DNA of 43,865 nucleotides from Salinispora fenicalii (GTDB lineage Bacteria > Actinomycetota > Actinomycetes > Mycobacteriales > Micromonosporaceae), in contig NZ_AZWQ01000027.1 of assembly GCF_000514815.1 (NCBI RefSeq), positions 53,795 through 97,659 on the forward strand. Direction: 5' to 3'. Below are positions 24,598 to 32,416 of this stretch, piece by piece (the first letter of the stretch is position 1; each line of letters starts with the position of its first letter). The position numbers were made by a program, and so were the translations under genes. The notes beneath the pieces were generated by a model. The model saw only the letters and a program-made list of their open reading frames with translations. It made no database searches and had not been told where the DNA came from.

Positions 24598-25446
24598 TCA
24601 CACCGTGCCCCGCATGAGGCCGAGTAGCATCCCAAACACGATCACCGTTTGGATCGAGTGCGGAATGACCGCGAGCCACATGCTCCGGTAGCGCCTCACC
24701 GGTAGCGACATGATTAGTCCGCTGGTCAGCATGATGCCACCAATAGTCCAGGGCTGATGTAGGTGGTACAGGCCGAACAAAACGCCGTTGGCGAACCAGT
24801 CCGCTGACCCGAACACGCCTTGCATCCTGGGTAGGAGGATTCCGCGGAAGATGAACTCCTCACCGAGGAAGACGTTGAAGATGCTGAGCGTCAGGAATAG
24901 CGCGAGGAACCACCATGCCCCTTCCATCTGTGGGGCAACTTCGGCCGAGAAAAGCGTCTCGGCGTTCTGGAAGGGCAGCGGAGTTAGTCCGGGTAGCAGG
25001 TGCTGCTGCAGGTTCTCAAACACCGGTGCCACGTACATCATGTTGAGCACGAACGCGATCCCCAGTGGCGCCAACAGCCAGAGGAGACGTTTGCGTGGCC
25101 GGCCGTTTACCGGGTCTCTGGGGACCTGTAGCCACAGCCGGCGAGCCATGGCGGAGAGACTTACCGTCCCCTCCTCGCGCCAGAGGATCAACATTGCCAG
25201 CACGAACTGCCAGATTAGGCCGGCCGCTAGCGTGATGGTCGCCAGCACCACGGTGTCGTAGGGGCCGTCCGCGACTGCGGGAGTAATTACCCAATACCCC
25301 AGTCCCATGGGTAGGGCAGCGGCCGCCCAGATTCCCAGGATTTTCGCAAGCGAGTACTGCGCCGGCAGATCGGTCGATGCCAGGGCGGATGTGCTGGGTC
25401 GCTGCCTTGGTGGACCCGGCCGGTTCTGTGTGGCGCCACCGCCCAT
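24598..25446 (-). CDS. CPBP family intramembrane glutamic endopeptidase
   Basis: The 282-residue protein has about seven hydrophobic segments and the CPBP (Abi/Rce1-type) signature in the C-terminal half: the EExxxR motif in FLGEEFIFRGILLPRM, FGLYHLHQPW with the second-motif His, and the late VIPHSIQT with a third conserved His. These are intramembrane proteases or, in some lantibiotic loci, immunity proteins. The ATG at 25446 is chosen because GAGGAG lies nine bases upstream; a TTG at 25455 is too close to that site. The gene is AT-richer than the core genes. No clear substrate gene is adjacent; the cyclophane peptide locus is 12 kb away and no link is claimed. Confidence 0.88.
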   Translation of the reverse strand: MGGGATQNRPGPPRQRPSTSALASTDLPAQYSLAKILGIWAAAALPMGLGYWVITPAVADGPYDTVVLATITLAAGLIWQFVLAMLILWREEGTVSLSAMARRLWLQVPRDPVNGRPRKRLLWLLAPLGIAFVLNMMYVAPVFENLQQHLLPGLTPLPFQNAETLFSAEVAPQMEGAWWFLALFLTLSIFNVFLGEEFIFRGILLPRMQGVFGSADWFANGVLFGLYHLHQPWTIGGIMLTSGLIMSLPVRRYRSMWLAVIPHSIQTVIVFGMLLGLMRGTV

Positions 25447-25926
25447 GTCGTTCAACTCCTCGCAAAATGTGCTGGCCCCTGGCTTCGGGCCTATTCTGGT
25501 GGCGGCGAAAGGCGTTCGTCCATGGCGGTCAGCCCGCCGAAATCCGGCAGGGCTATCCCTACTTCCGGCTTGGGGTTCTCCCTACCTTTCGTGCCGGAGT
25601 TCAACGCTGCGTCGCGTGCGGGGGTTCGCTGCTGTCTAATCCGGAGGCGGGTTTCAGCGGGTATATCGCCATTTGTCGGCGCAGGGTGTACGACTGCGTG
25701 AAGAAATGTCTGGTGCTACCGCGCCTTACGAAATCAATCCAGGTTGATCAAAAGTGGCGGCTGTTCTGGCACTTGTCACTTCTGGGTGCGGTCCGCTCCG
25801 GGGGATGGATGCTCGTTTGCCCGATGTGGCTCTCAGGCTGTTGCTGGTGGTGCCCGCCACACTTGCATGTATAGCGATGTGAGCATATGTTCATGACGGC
25901 ACTGATGGACGAGGAGGGAGAAGCGG
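25447..25926. other. 480-base intergenic region upstream of CDF gene
   Basis: This gap lies between the divergent CPBP gene and the CDF exporter. It has open frames but none with recognisable similarity, codon bias or ribosome-binding site. Its composition is more AT-rich at 25640-25790. It holds the ArsR-like operator at 25880-25893 near the exporter gene. Confidence 0.5.
25880..25893. promoter_or_regulatory. ArsR/SmtB-type metal-sensor operator
   Basis: TGAGCATATGTTCA is a near-palindrome matching at 13 of 14 positions the TGAACATATGTTCA core of operators bound by zinc/nickel sensors such as CzrA, NmtR and SmtB. It ends 33 bases before the CDF exporter start. No ArsR gene is in the window, so the sensor would act from elsewhere. 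Confidence 0.6.
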
Positions 25927-26850
25927 ATGGGTGCGGGGCACGATCACGGTCAACATGCAGCGCGGGCCGGTGAGAAGCACCGGGGTCGGCTCTGGGCGGC
26001 CTTCGGGCTGCTCCTCACCTTTATGGTGGTAGAGGCGGTCGCAGCGGTTATGACTGGCTCCTTGGCACTGCTCTCCGATGCCGGCCACATGTTTACCGAC
26101 GTCCTCGGTATCGGCATGGCCCTGGCCGCGATCACCGCCGCCAGCAGGGCGTCCCGGTCTGGCCAGCGCACCTTCGGGCTCTATCGGATGGAGGTGCTGG
26201 CAGCGCTGGCCAACGCCGTCCTGCTGTTCGGAGTGGCGTGCTACGTGGTGGTCGAGGCGGTGCGTCGGTTCAGTCAACCGCCGGAGGTGCTGGCGGGGCC
26301 GATGTTGGCGGTGGCGGTAGCGGGCCTGGTGGCCAATGTCGTCGCCTTCTTCCTCCTGCGCGCGGGCTCGCGGGAGAGTCTGAACGTACGGGGCGCCTAC
26401 CTGGAGGTTCTGGGAGACCTGTTCACCTCCGTCGGCGTGATCGTCGCCGCGGTCGTGATCGCCGTGACCGACTGGTGGTACGCCGACCCGCTGATCGCGG
26501 TGGCGGTGGGGCTGTTCATCCTGCCCCGGGCGTACCAGTTGGGTCGCGCTGCGCTGCGGGTGTTGGTGCAGGCCGCGCCGGCACATCTGGACATCTCCGC
26601 GGTACGGGCGGCGCTACTCGCCGAGGACGGGGTAGCCGATGTGCACGACCTGCACGTATGGACGCTAACCTCAGGGATGGACGTTGCTTCGGCGCACCTG
26701 GTTCTCGAGCGTGATGCCGATCTTGCCGCAGTGCTGGCCCGGTCCCGGCGGCTGCTGCAGGATCGTTTCGCAATCGAGCACGCCACCCTGCAAGCCGAAC
26801 CGGCGGAGCCGGCCGACGCGGACGCTGTCTGCCACGGGAGCGGATGGTGA
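25927..26850 (+). CDS. Cation diffusion facilitator (zinc-type exporter)
   Basis: The 307-residue CDF protein has six membrane segments and a C-terminal cytoplasmic dimer domain (DVHDLHVWTLTSGMDVASAHL). The N-terminus has metal-binding His (GHDHGQH). The transport site in helix 2 is intact: LSDAGHMFTD with His54 and Asp58. In helix 5 the usual HxxxD is ExxxD (YLEVLGD, Glu160 and Asp164). CzcD/ZitB-type members export Zn, and often Co or Cd, by proton exchange. The Glu may alter metal choice. A GAGGAGGGAG site precedes the ATG, and an ArsR-like operator lies 33 bases upstream. Zinc as the main metal is inferred from family and operator. Confidence 0.9.
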   Translation: MGAGHDHGQHAARAGEKHRGRLWAAFGLLLTFMVVEAVAAVMTGSLALLSDAGHMFTDVLGIGMALAAITAASRASRSGQRTFGLYRMEVLAALANAVLLFGVACYVVVEAVRRFSQPPEVLAGPMLAVAVAGLVANVVAFFLLRAGSRESLNVRGAYLEVLGDLFTSVGVIVAAVVIAVTDWWYADPLIAVAVGLFILPRAYQLGRAALRVLVQAAPAHLDISAVRAALLAEDGVADVHDLHVWTLTSGMDVASAHLVLERDADLAAVLARSRRLLQDRFAIEHATLQAEPAEPADADAVCHGSGW

Positions 26851-26946
26851 CCTGCGTCGCTCCTGGGAACCAGCGGGCGCAACAGGCCGACTACCTGATG
26901 TTTCGCCCTCTATCTGGGAGCTGTTCGTGAACCGCCCATCCAGCCT

Positions 26947-26980
26947 GACTACCCGCCGCGCCCCCGTCTGGCGGGTAGTC
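26947..26980 (+). terminator. Hairpin between CDF and CopD-CtaG genes
   Basis: A perfect 11-bp stem (26947-26957 with 26970-26980) with a 12-base loop lies 97 bases after the CDF stop. It could terminate or attenuate transcription before the next gene; there is no U tract. Confidence 0.45.
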
Positions 26981-27027
26981 GCCGGTCTCCGGCCGCTCCC
27001 CCGCCACCCGCGTCGGTTGGCGACCCG

Positions 27028-29043
27028 GTGATGAGTCTCGCCGCTCTTCGGCGCCGGCCGTTTCTGCTGTCGGCGGGGACGGTGCTGGTGGCCGCGGCCG
27101 TTGGTGCGGTGCTGCTGTGGTGGGGTGGCGGTGCCGTCGCGGAGGCCCCGCCCGGGCTTCCGGACCCAGGACCAACCACGGCCTGGCTGTTGCCAGCCTC
27201 CCGGCTGGGCATGCAGGTCAGCGCGGTCGCCACGGTCGGTCTGCTGCTGGCAGCGGTGGTGCTCTCGCCCCGGGACAGCGGTGGGCGGTTGTCCCCGGTC
27301 GGCTACCGGCGCATGCGCGCCGCCGCCGGTGCGGCCTCGGTGTGGGCTGCGGCGTCTGCGGTTGCGGTCTGTTACACCCTGGTCGATCTCTTCGGCCTTC
27401 CCGCCTCGCAGGTGTTGTCCCTGCGGGCGGTGCTCAACTTCGCCACCACAGTTTCGCTCGGGCAGTCCCTGGCGCTGAGCGGCGTTCTGGCCCTGACCGC
27501 GGCGGTGGTCGCCGCGACCAGCCTGCGACCCGGTGGCGCGCTGGCCGCCCTGCTGCTGGCGTTGGGTGCCCTGGTGCCGCCGGTCTTCACCGGCCACGCC
27601 GCGGCCAGCGGCGACCACCAGCTGGCGGTCTCCGGTCTGCTTCTGCACGTGCTGCCGGTCACCATCTGGGCCGGTGGCCTGCTCGCCCTGGCCGTTACCA
27701 GTCGCGGCACGACCGCCGACCTGGCGCGGGCCGTGCGCAGGTTTTCCCCGCTCGCCGTTTGCTGCCTGACGGCAGTGGGTCTGTCTGGGCTGCTGTCGGC
27801 CGCTGTTCGGCTCCCGAGCACCGCCGACCTGCTGGGCACCCGCTACGGGCAGGTGCTTCTGATCAAGGCTGCTGCGCTCGTCGCGATCGCCGCCGCGGGA
27901 TTGGCGCACCGTCGTCGGGCGCTGCCGGCCCTGGCGGCAGGTCGACGCGGGCCGTTCCTGCGGGTTGCGGTCGTCGAAACACTGCTCTTCGCCGCTGCGA
28001 TCGGTACCTCGGTCGCCCTGTCCCGCACCCCGGCACCCCTTGGTGAGGACACGGACGACCTCGCCACCGCGCTACTCGGCTTCCCGATGCCGCCGCCGAT
28101 GACCATCGAGAACCTCGCCACCGCGTGGCTGCCCGAGCCGTTGATCATGACGGCCGCGCTCGTCGCCGCCGGGTTCTACCTGGCCGGGGTGTGGCGGCTC
28201 CGCCGCCGCGGCGACGCCTGGCCCGTCTCCCGTACCGCCATGTGGCTGGTGGGCTGTGCCCTCATCATCGTGGCCACCTCGAGCGGCCTGGCCCGCTACG
28301 GGCCGCTGCTGTTCTCGATCCACATGATTCAGCACCTGCTGCTGATGATGATCGCCCCGATTCTGCTCGCGCTTGGTGGGCCCATCACCCTGGCGCTGCG
28401 CGCCCTGGCCCCGTCGACCGACCCGCGTTGGCCGGGCCCCCGCGAGTGGCTGCAGGTGGCGCTGCACTCGCGGCTCTCGCGCGTCCTCACCAACCCGGTG
28501 GTCGCGTTGGTGATCTACGTCGCCAGCCTCTACCTGATGTACTTCACCGGCCTGTACGAGCTGGCACTGCGCTCGCACGCCGCGCACCTGGCCATGGTCG
28601 GACACTTCCTCGGCGCCGGCTATCTGTTCTTCTGGGTCGTCATCGGTATTGATCCGGCGCCTCGTCGTATCCCGCATCCGCTGAAGCTGATCCTGGTCCT
28701 GATCAGCATGGTGCTGCACGCCTTCCTCGGTGTCACGCTCATGCAGTCCACCACCTTGATCGCAGAGACCTGGTGGATCGCGTTGGACCGACCCTGGGGC
28801 GCCACCCCGCTGGAGGACCAACGCACCGCTGGCGGCATCGCCTGGTCCTTCGGTGAGTTGCCCACCGTCGTCGTGCTGGGCGCGTTGATGCGCCAGTGGA
28901 TGAAGGCCGACGAGCGGGAGGCCCGCCGCCGGGACCGGGCCGCCGACCGCGCCGAAGCCGAAGGGCGCGAGGACGCCGAGCTGGCCGCGTACAACCGGAT
29001 GCTGGCGGATCTGGCCGACCGCGATCGGCAGGTCCGTCGGTGA
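27028..29043 (+). CDS. CopD-CtaG fusion: copper resistance/cytochrome c oxidase assembly protein
   Basis: This ~671-residue membrane protein joins two families. The N-terminal half (to ~330) is CopD-like, with eight or so helices and conserved segments FTGHAAASGDHQLAVSGLLLHVLPVTIWAGGL. The C-terminal half (~365-625) is a CtaG/caa3-assembly domain with HMIQHLLLMMIAPILLALGGP, then YFTGLYE and GAGYLFFWVVIGIDP and LHAFLGVTLMQS. The His and Met residues suggest copper handling for oxidase assembly. A charged Arg/Glu-rich tail ends the protein. The start is GTG at 27028 or the adjacent ATG at 27031; no ribosome-binding site is clear. The DsbA-like/VKOR pair follows in the same direction. Confidence 0.9.
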   Translation: MMSLAALRRRPFLLSAGTVLVAAAVGAVLLWWGGGAVAEAPPGLPDPGPTTAWLLPASRLGMQVSAVATVGLLLAAVVLSPRDSGGRLSPVGYRRMRAAAGAASVWAAASAVAVCYTLVDLFGLPASQVLSLRAVLNFATTVSLGQSLALSGVLALTAAVVAATSLRPGGALAALLLALGALVPPVFTGHAAASGDHQLAVSGLLLHVLPVTIWAGGLLALAVTSRGTTADLARAVRRFSPLAVCCLTAVGLSGLLSAAVRLPSTADLLGTRYGQVLLIKAAALVAIAAAGLAHRRRALPALAAGRRGPFLRVAVVETLLFAAAIGTSVALSRTPAPLGEDTDDLATALLGFPMPPPMTIENLATAWLPEPLIMTAALVAAGFYLAGVWRLRRRGDAWPVSRTAMWLVGCALIIVATSSGLARYGPLLFSIHMIQHLLLMMIAPILLALGGPITLALRALAPSTDPRWPGPREWLQVALHSRLSRVLTNPVVALVIYVASLYLMYFTGLYELALRSHAAHLAMVGHFLGAGYLFFWVVIGIDPAPRRIPHPLKLILVLISMVLHAFLGVTLMQSTTLIAETWWIALDRPWGATPLEDQRTAGGIAWSFGELPTVVVLGALMRQWMKADEREARRRDRAADRAEAEGREDAELAAYNRMLADLADRDRQVRR

Positions 29044-29241
29044 GTGGGCGGTTGGCTCGCCCGTCCGCGGGCGTCAGCGAGCCGGATGCCGGCCGCGTCG
29101 CTCAGTGCGGCCCGGCCCGTTCCGCGCTGAACAGATGATTCGCAGTGCTCTGCGGTGGTGCGCCCGGTACCTTTGCGTCCGGCGCCTTGCCTGCTCAGGG
29201 CGGTCGCCGCGGGATCGGATAGACCGACAGGAGACGGAGAT

Positions 29242-29904
29242 ATGACGAGGAACATCCGGCTGACCCTCGCCGCGGTCGTGGCGTTGATTCTGGTGGTGGT
29301 CGGCGTGCTGGCGCTCAACCGGCGGGACGCGATTCCCAGCGCGGAGACGACCGGCGGCACGGTCGAACCTGCGGTGCTGGTCCGGGAGGACAGCCACCGA
29401 CTGACCTCCGCCTCCGACGGCAGGGTCACCCTGGTGGAGTTCCTCGACTTCGAGTGTGAGGCGTGCGGGGCGGTGTACCCGACGGTCAAGGAGATCCTCG
29501 CCGACTACGAGGACAAGATCACCTTCGTGGTGCGGTACTTCCCCATCTCCAGCCACCCCAACGCCGAGCTCGCTGCCCGCGCCGCGGAGTCCGCGGCCAA
29601 CCAGGACCGCTTCGCCGAGATGTACCAGCTGCTCTTCGAGAACCAGGACGTCTGGGGTCACCAGGAAGAGCCACAGACCGAGGTCTTCGTCGACTACGCC
29701 CGTACCCTCGGTCTGGACATCGACCGCTTCCAGCGCGACCTGGACGACCCCGCCACGGCTGCCCGGGTGGCGAAGGACCGGACCGACGGTGAGGCCGCCG
29801 GTGTGCAGGGCACCCCGACCTTCTTCCTCAACGGGGAGCCCCTCTCCGACCTGCGCAGCAAGGACGATCTGATCGCCATTATCGACACTGCCCTGGCCCG
29901 GTGA
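29242..29904 (+). CDS. Membrane-anchored DsbA-like thiol oxidoreductase
   Basis: The 220-residue protein has one N-terminal membrane anchor (RLTLAAVVALILVVVGVLAL) and an extracytoplasmic thioredoxin-like domain of the DsbA/Thioredoxin_4 type. The active site is Cys72-Glu-Ala-Cys75 in FLDFECEACG. The cis-Pro loop is VQGTPTFFLNG near residue 188. The helical insert between them carries AARAAESAANQDRFAEMYQLLF. Such proteins catalyse disulfide formation outside the membrane. The ATG has GGAGACGGAG upstream. Its stop overlaps the start of the VKOR gene by four bases (GTGA), so donor and re-oxidant are made together. Confidence 0.92.
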   Translation: MTRNIRLTLAAVVALILVVVGVLALNRRDAIPSAETTGGTVEPAVLVREDSHRLTSASDGRVTLVEFLDFECEACGAVYPTVKEILADYEDKITFVVRYFPISSHPNAELAARAAESAANQDRFAEMYQLLFENQDVWGHQEEPQTEVFVDYARTLGLDIDRFQRDLDDPATAARVAKDRTDGEAAGVQGTPTFFLNGEPLSDLRSKDDLIAIIDTALAR

Positions 29905-30536
29905 CGACCGCCACCGCCGACCGGCCCGTCACCGCCCCCGCTGAGCGCCACTTCCTGACTGTCGTCACGGCGTGGATCCTCACCGTCGGCGGTGGCGTCG
30001 GCCTACTTGCCGCCGCCACCCTCACCGTCGAGAAGATCAACCTGCTGGCTGACCCTGGGTACGTCCCCACCTGCAGCATCAACCCGGTCCTGTCCTGCGG
30101 CTCGGTGATGAACACTGCGCAGGCCGCGGTCTTCGGATTCCCCAATCCGCTGCTCGGCATCGCGGGATTCGCCGTGGTCACCACGCTCGGCGTCGTCCTG
30201 CTCGCCACCGGAGGCCTCCCCCGGTGGATGTGGCTCGGCCTGCAGGGGGGCGTCACCTTCGGTGTCGTCTTTGTGCACTGGCTCATCTACCAGAGCCTTT
30301 ATGTGATCGGCGCGCTCTGCCCGTACTGCATGGTGGTTTGGGCGGTCACCATTCCGATCTTCCTCTACACCACGCTGCAGACCCTGCGGGACAACGCGAC
30401 CGTACTGCCGCGGGCGCTGCGGCGGGTAACGGAACAGGTCGCCCTCTACCACAGCCTGGTCCTCGTCATCTGGTTCGCGTTCATCGTCGTCGCGATCCTG
30501 CACCGCTTCTGGGACTACTGGAGCACCCTGATCTGA
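29901..30536 (+). CDS. Vitamin K epoxide reductase (VKOR) family protein
   Basis: The 211-residue protein is a bacterial VKOR with about five membrane helices. The active-site CxxC is Cys140-Pro-Tyr-Cys143 in IGALCPYCMVVWAV. The loop pair is Cys58 and Cys66 (PTCSINPVLSC), with the typical GFPNPLLGIAGF after it. VKOR passes electrons from a DsbA-like partner to menaquinone, as DsbB does in other bacteria. The GTG start overlaps the DsbA-like gene's stop by four bases, which supports the pairing. It lies downstream of the CopD-CtaG gene, consistent with disulfide or thiol control in oxidase assembly (inference). Confidence 0.93.
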   Translation: MTTATADRPVTAPAERHFLTVVTAWILTVGGGVGLLAAATLTVEKINLLADPGYVPTCSINPVLSCGSVMNTAQAAVFGFPNPLLGIAGFAVVTTLGVVLLATGGLPRWMWLGLQGGVTFGVVFVHWLIYQSLYVIGALCPYCMVVWAVTIPIFLYTTLQTLRDNATVLPRALRRVTEQVALYHSLVLVIWFAFIVVAILHRFWDYWSTLI

Positions 30537-30544
30537 GGCCGTCG

Positions 30545-30905
30545 CGGCGCCCGAGCCGGACCCGGCGGTTCCGGTCCTGGTCCAGATCACCGTGGCGCCG
30601 GCCGCGCAGAACTGCGACAGCATGCGGACAGTTGCACGGATGTCGGCGTCGCTGATGGTGCCCAGGACTCCGGCCATGAGGACGAGGTCGGCGGGTACGG
30701 CGTCCCCGATAGAAGATCAGATCGCCGCCGTCGGCGGTCCTCGACCAGTTCCTGCTCTACGACCAGACCTGGCGGACGGTCACCGATTCGAGGTTCGCCG
30801 CGGCTGCTCGGGCCTGTGCCGCGACGATGTTCCGTGGGTCGTACTCGAGCAGCGTGGCGCGGGCCCGGTCGGTGTCAGCCCGGGTGCCGCGCGTGAGACG
30901 ACCGG
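30545..30905 (-). pseudogene. Decayed class I SAM-dependent methyltransferase
   Basis: Two fragments in different frames read as one protein. The upstream part reads ARATLLEYDPRNIVAAQA and RAAANLESVTVRQVWS and then meets a TAG near 30763. The downstream part, after a frame change, reads GDAVPADLVLMAGVLGTISD, ADIRATVRMLSQFC and AAGATVIWTRTG. This order (acidic motif II, then motif IV/V) is that of a common actinobacterial methyltransferase family. The N-terminal third with motif I is not seen. Internal stop, frameshift and missing start make it a remnant. Boundaries are approximate. Confidence 0.72.
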
Positions 30906-30920
30906 GTGCGGAACAGGAAA

Positions 30921-30960
30921 CCGGGCTGACCTCGTTGCCGGTTCAACGAGGTCAGCCCGG
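30921..30960 (-). terminator. Terminator of the narK pair
   Basis: A perfect 16-bp stem (30921-30936 with 30945-30960) and 8-base loop lie 50 bases past the stop of the reverse-strand nitrate transporter gene. Confidence 0.75.
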
Positions 30961-31009
30961 CCGTTACCGCGCCCCGGATCCACAGTCGGTCGGAGCGGGA
31001 CCAGGACGG

Positions 31010-32416
31010 TCAGCTGGGTTTGGGCGCTCCCGGGCGGGCGTAGCGTTGCCAGGTGATGACGACGCAGAGGACGGCGAATGCCAGCCCGATGAGGTAGAAC
31101 GCGGTCGGGGACATGAGCGTCAGGCCGATTCCGAAGAAGAACGGGCCGAAGGCGGCGATCGCCGCGGTCCAACCGATGACGCCACCGGCCTGCCGGCGCT
31201 CGAAGATCATCGGCATCTGCTTGAAGGTGGACGCGTTACCGATCCCGCTGAACAGGAAGATCGCGAGCATTCCCCAAAGGAACCGGTCGAAGCCGGCATC
31301 CAGCGCCGCGGCCGAGGTGGTGTCGGGTCGCAGTGCGGTGATGGTGAAGGCGATGGAGACGACGAGGCCGATTCCGGAGATCAGGGTCCACCGGGCGCCG
31401 CCGAACTTGTCGGTCAGCGGCGAGAACGCGACGCGGGCCGCGGCACCGACCAGCGGGCCGAGGAAGACGAACTTGACCGGGTCGGGTACGGAGTAGCCGT
31501 CCACGAGAAGCTGTGCGGCGGCCCCGGTGCCCTGCACGATGTCGGGGTTGCCGGCACCGTAGAGGTTCTTCATCAGCAGCCCGAACTGGGCGGACAGCCC
31601 GGCGAAGGTGCCGAAGGTCATGATGTAGAGCAGCGTCATCCACCAGGTGTCAACGTTGCGGAAGATGTCGAACTGCTGCCGAATGTTCGCCTTGACGGGA
31701 ACCGACCGCAGCATGGTCCAGGCGAGCACGGCACCGACGATGATGAATGGGATGTAGATGTACGCCGCGTTCTGGTACCAAACGTCCCGGGCGGGTTCAC
31801 CGGGCGAGGTGGCCATCGGCCGGGAGCTGCCGAGGAAGCCGATCAGCGAGAAGCCGATGACCCACGGGGTCAGCAGCTGAACCAGCGAGACGCCGAAGTT
31901 GCCGATACCGGCCTGGATGCCCAGCGCGGTGCCCTGGAGTCGGCGGGGGAAGAAGTAGGAGGTACTCGGCATGAACCCGGAGAACGCTCCGCCACCGATA
32001 CCGGAGAGGAATGACAGCGACAGCAGCACCCAGTACGGCGTGGACGGGTCCTGAACAAAGATTCCCCAACCCAGGACGGGCAGGAGCAGGAGCACGGTGG
32101 TCAGGGTGACCATCTTGCGGGTGCCCATGATCGGCGGCAGCACCATCCAGATCAGGCGCATGAGACCGCCGGCCAAGCCGGGCATGGCGGTGAGCCAGTA
32201 GAGCTGGCTGGTGCTGAGGTCGAAGCCGAGGTTCGTCAGCTTCGGGGCGATCGCCGAGGCGAGGAACCACGATGTGAAACAGAGGGTCAGCGTGAAGGTG
32301 CTGATCCAGAGGGTCCGCCACGCCAAGCCCTTGTCCCAGGAGTCCGCATCCTCCGGGTTCCAGGATTCCAGCCACTCGCGGTTCCCGGATCTCCGGGTGG
32401 AACTCGTGGTGTTCAT
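31010..32416 (-). CDS. narK: NarK-type nitrate/nitrite transporter (second of pair)
   Basis: The 468-residue MFS protein has 12 predicted helices and the nitrate/nitrite porter signature. Helix 5 reads GIGGGAFSGFMPSTSYFFPRR and continues LGIQAGIGNFGVSLVQ. The second nitrate signature is seen as GIGNASTFKQMPMIF near helix 11. The long loop with AYIYIPFIIVGAVLAW fits the NarK2-like (nitrate/nitrite antiport) group. The N-terminus WNPEDADSWDKGLAWRTLWIS is typical of that group in actinobacteria. Its ATG overlaps the stop of the upstream transporter gene by four bases (ATGA). It would import nitrate for narGHJI and export nitrite. Confidence 0.93.
   Translation of the reverse strand: MNTTSSTRRSGNREWLESWNPEDADSWDKGLAWRTLWISTFTLTLCFTSWFLASAIAPKLTNLGFDLSTSQLYWLTAMPGLAGGLMRLIWMVLPPIMGTRKMVTLTTVLLLLPVLGWGIFVQDPSTPYWVLLSLSFLSGIGGGAFSGFMPSTSYFFPRRLQGTALGIQAGIGNFGVSLVQLLTPWVIGFSLIGFLGSSRPMATSPGEPARDVWYQNAAYIYIPFIIVGAVLAWTMLRSVPVKANIRQQFDIFRNVDTWWMTLLYIMTFGTFAGLSAQFGLLMKNLYGAGNPDIVQGTGAAAQLLVDGYSVPDPVKFVFLGPLVGAAARVAFSPLTDKFGGARWTLISGIGLVVSIAFTITALRPDTTSAAALDAGFDRFLWGMLAIFLFSGIGNASTFKQMPMIFERRQAGGVIGWTAAIAAFGPFFFGIGLTLMSPTAFYLIGLAFAVLCVVITWQRYARPGAPKPS

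Noticed and set aside
24598..25446. CPBP protease as maturation or immunity protein for the cyclophane peptide
   Set aside because: It lies over 11 kb from the peptide gene, in the opposite orientation, with unrelated genes between. There is no evidence for a link.
25377..25874. Coding region in the gap before the CDF gene
   Set aside because: The frame is Trp/Cys/Arg-rich with no similarity or ribosome-binding site, and composition there is non-coding.
26684..27031. Small gene between the CDF and CopD-CtaG genes
   Set aside because: The frame starts inside the CDF gene and is Arg/Pro-rich without similarity. A short GTG start near 26927 has no ribosome-binding site.
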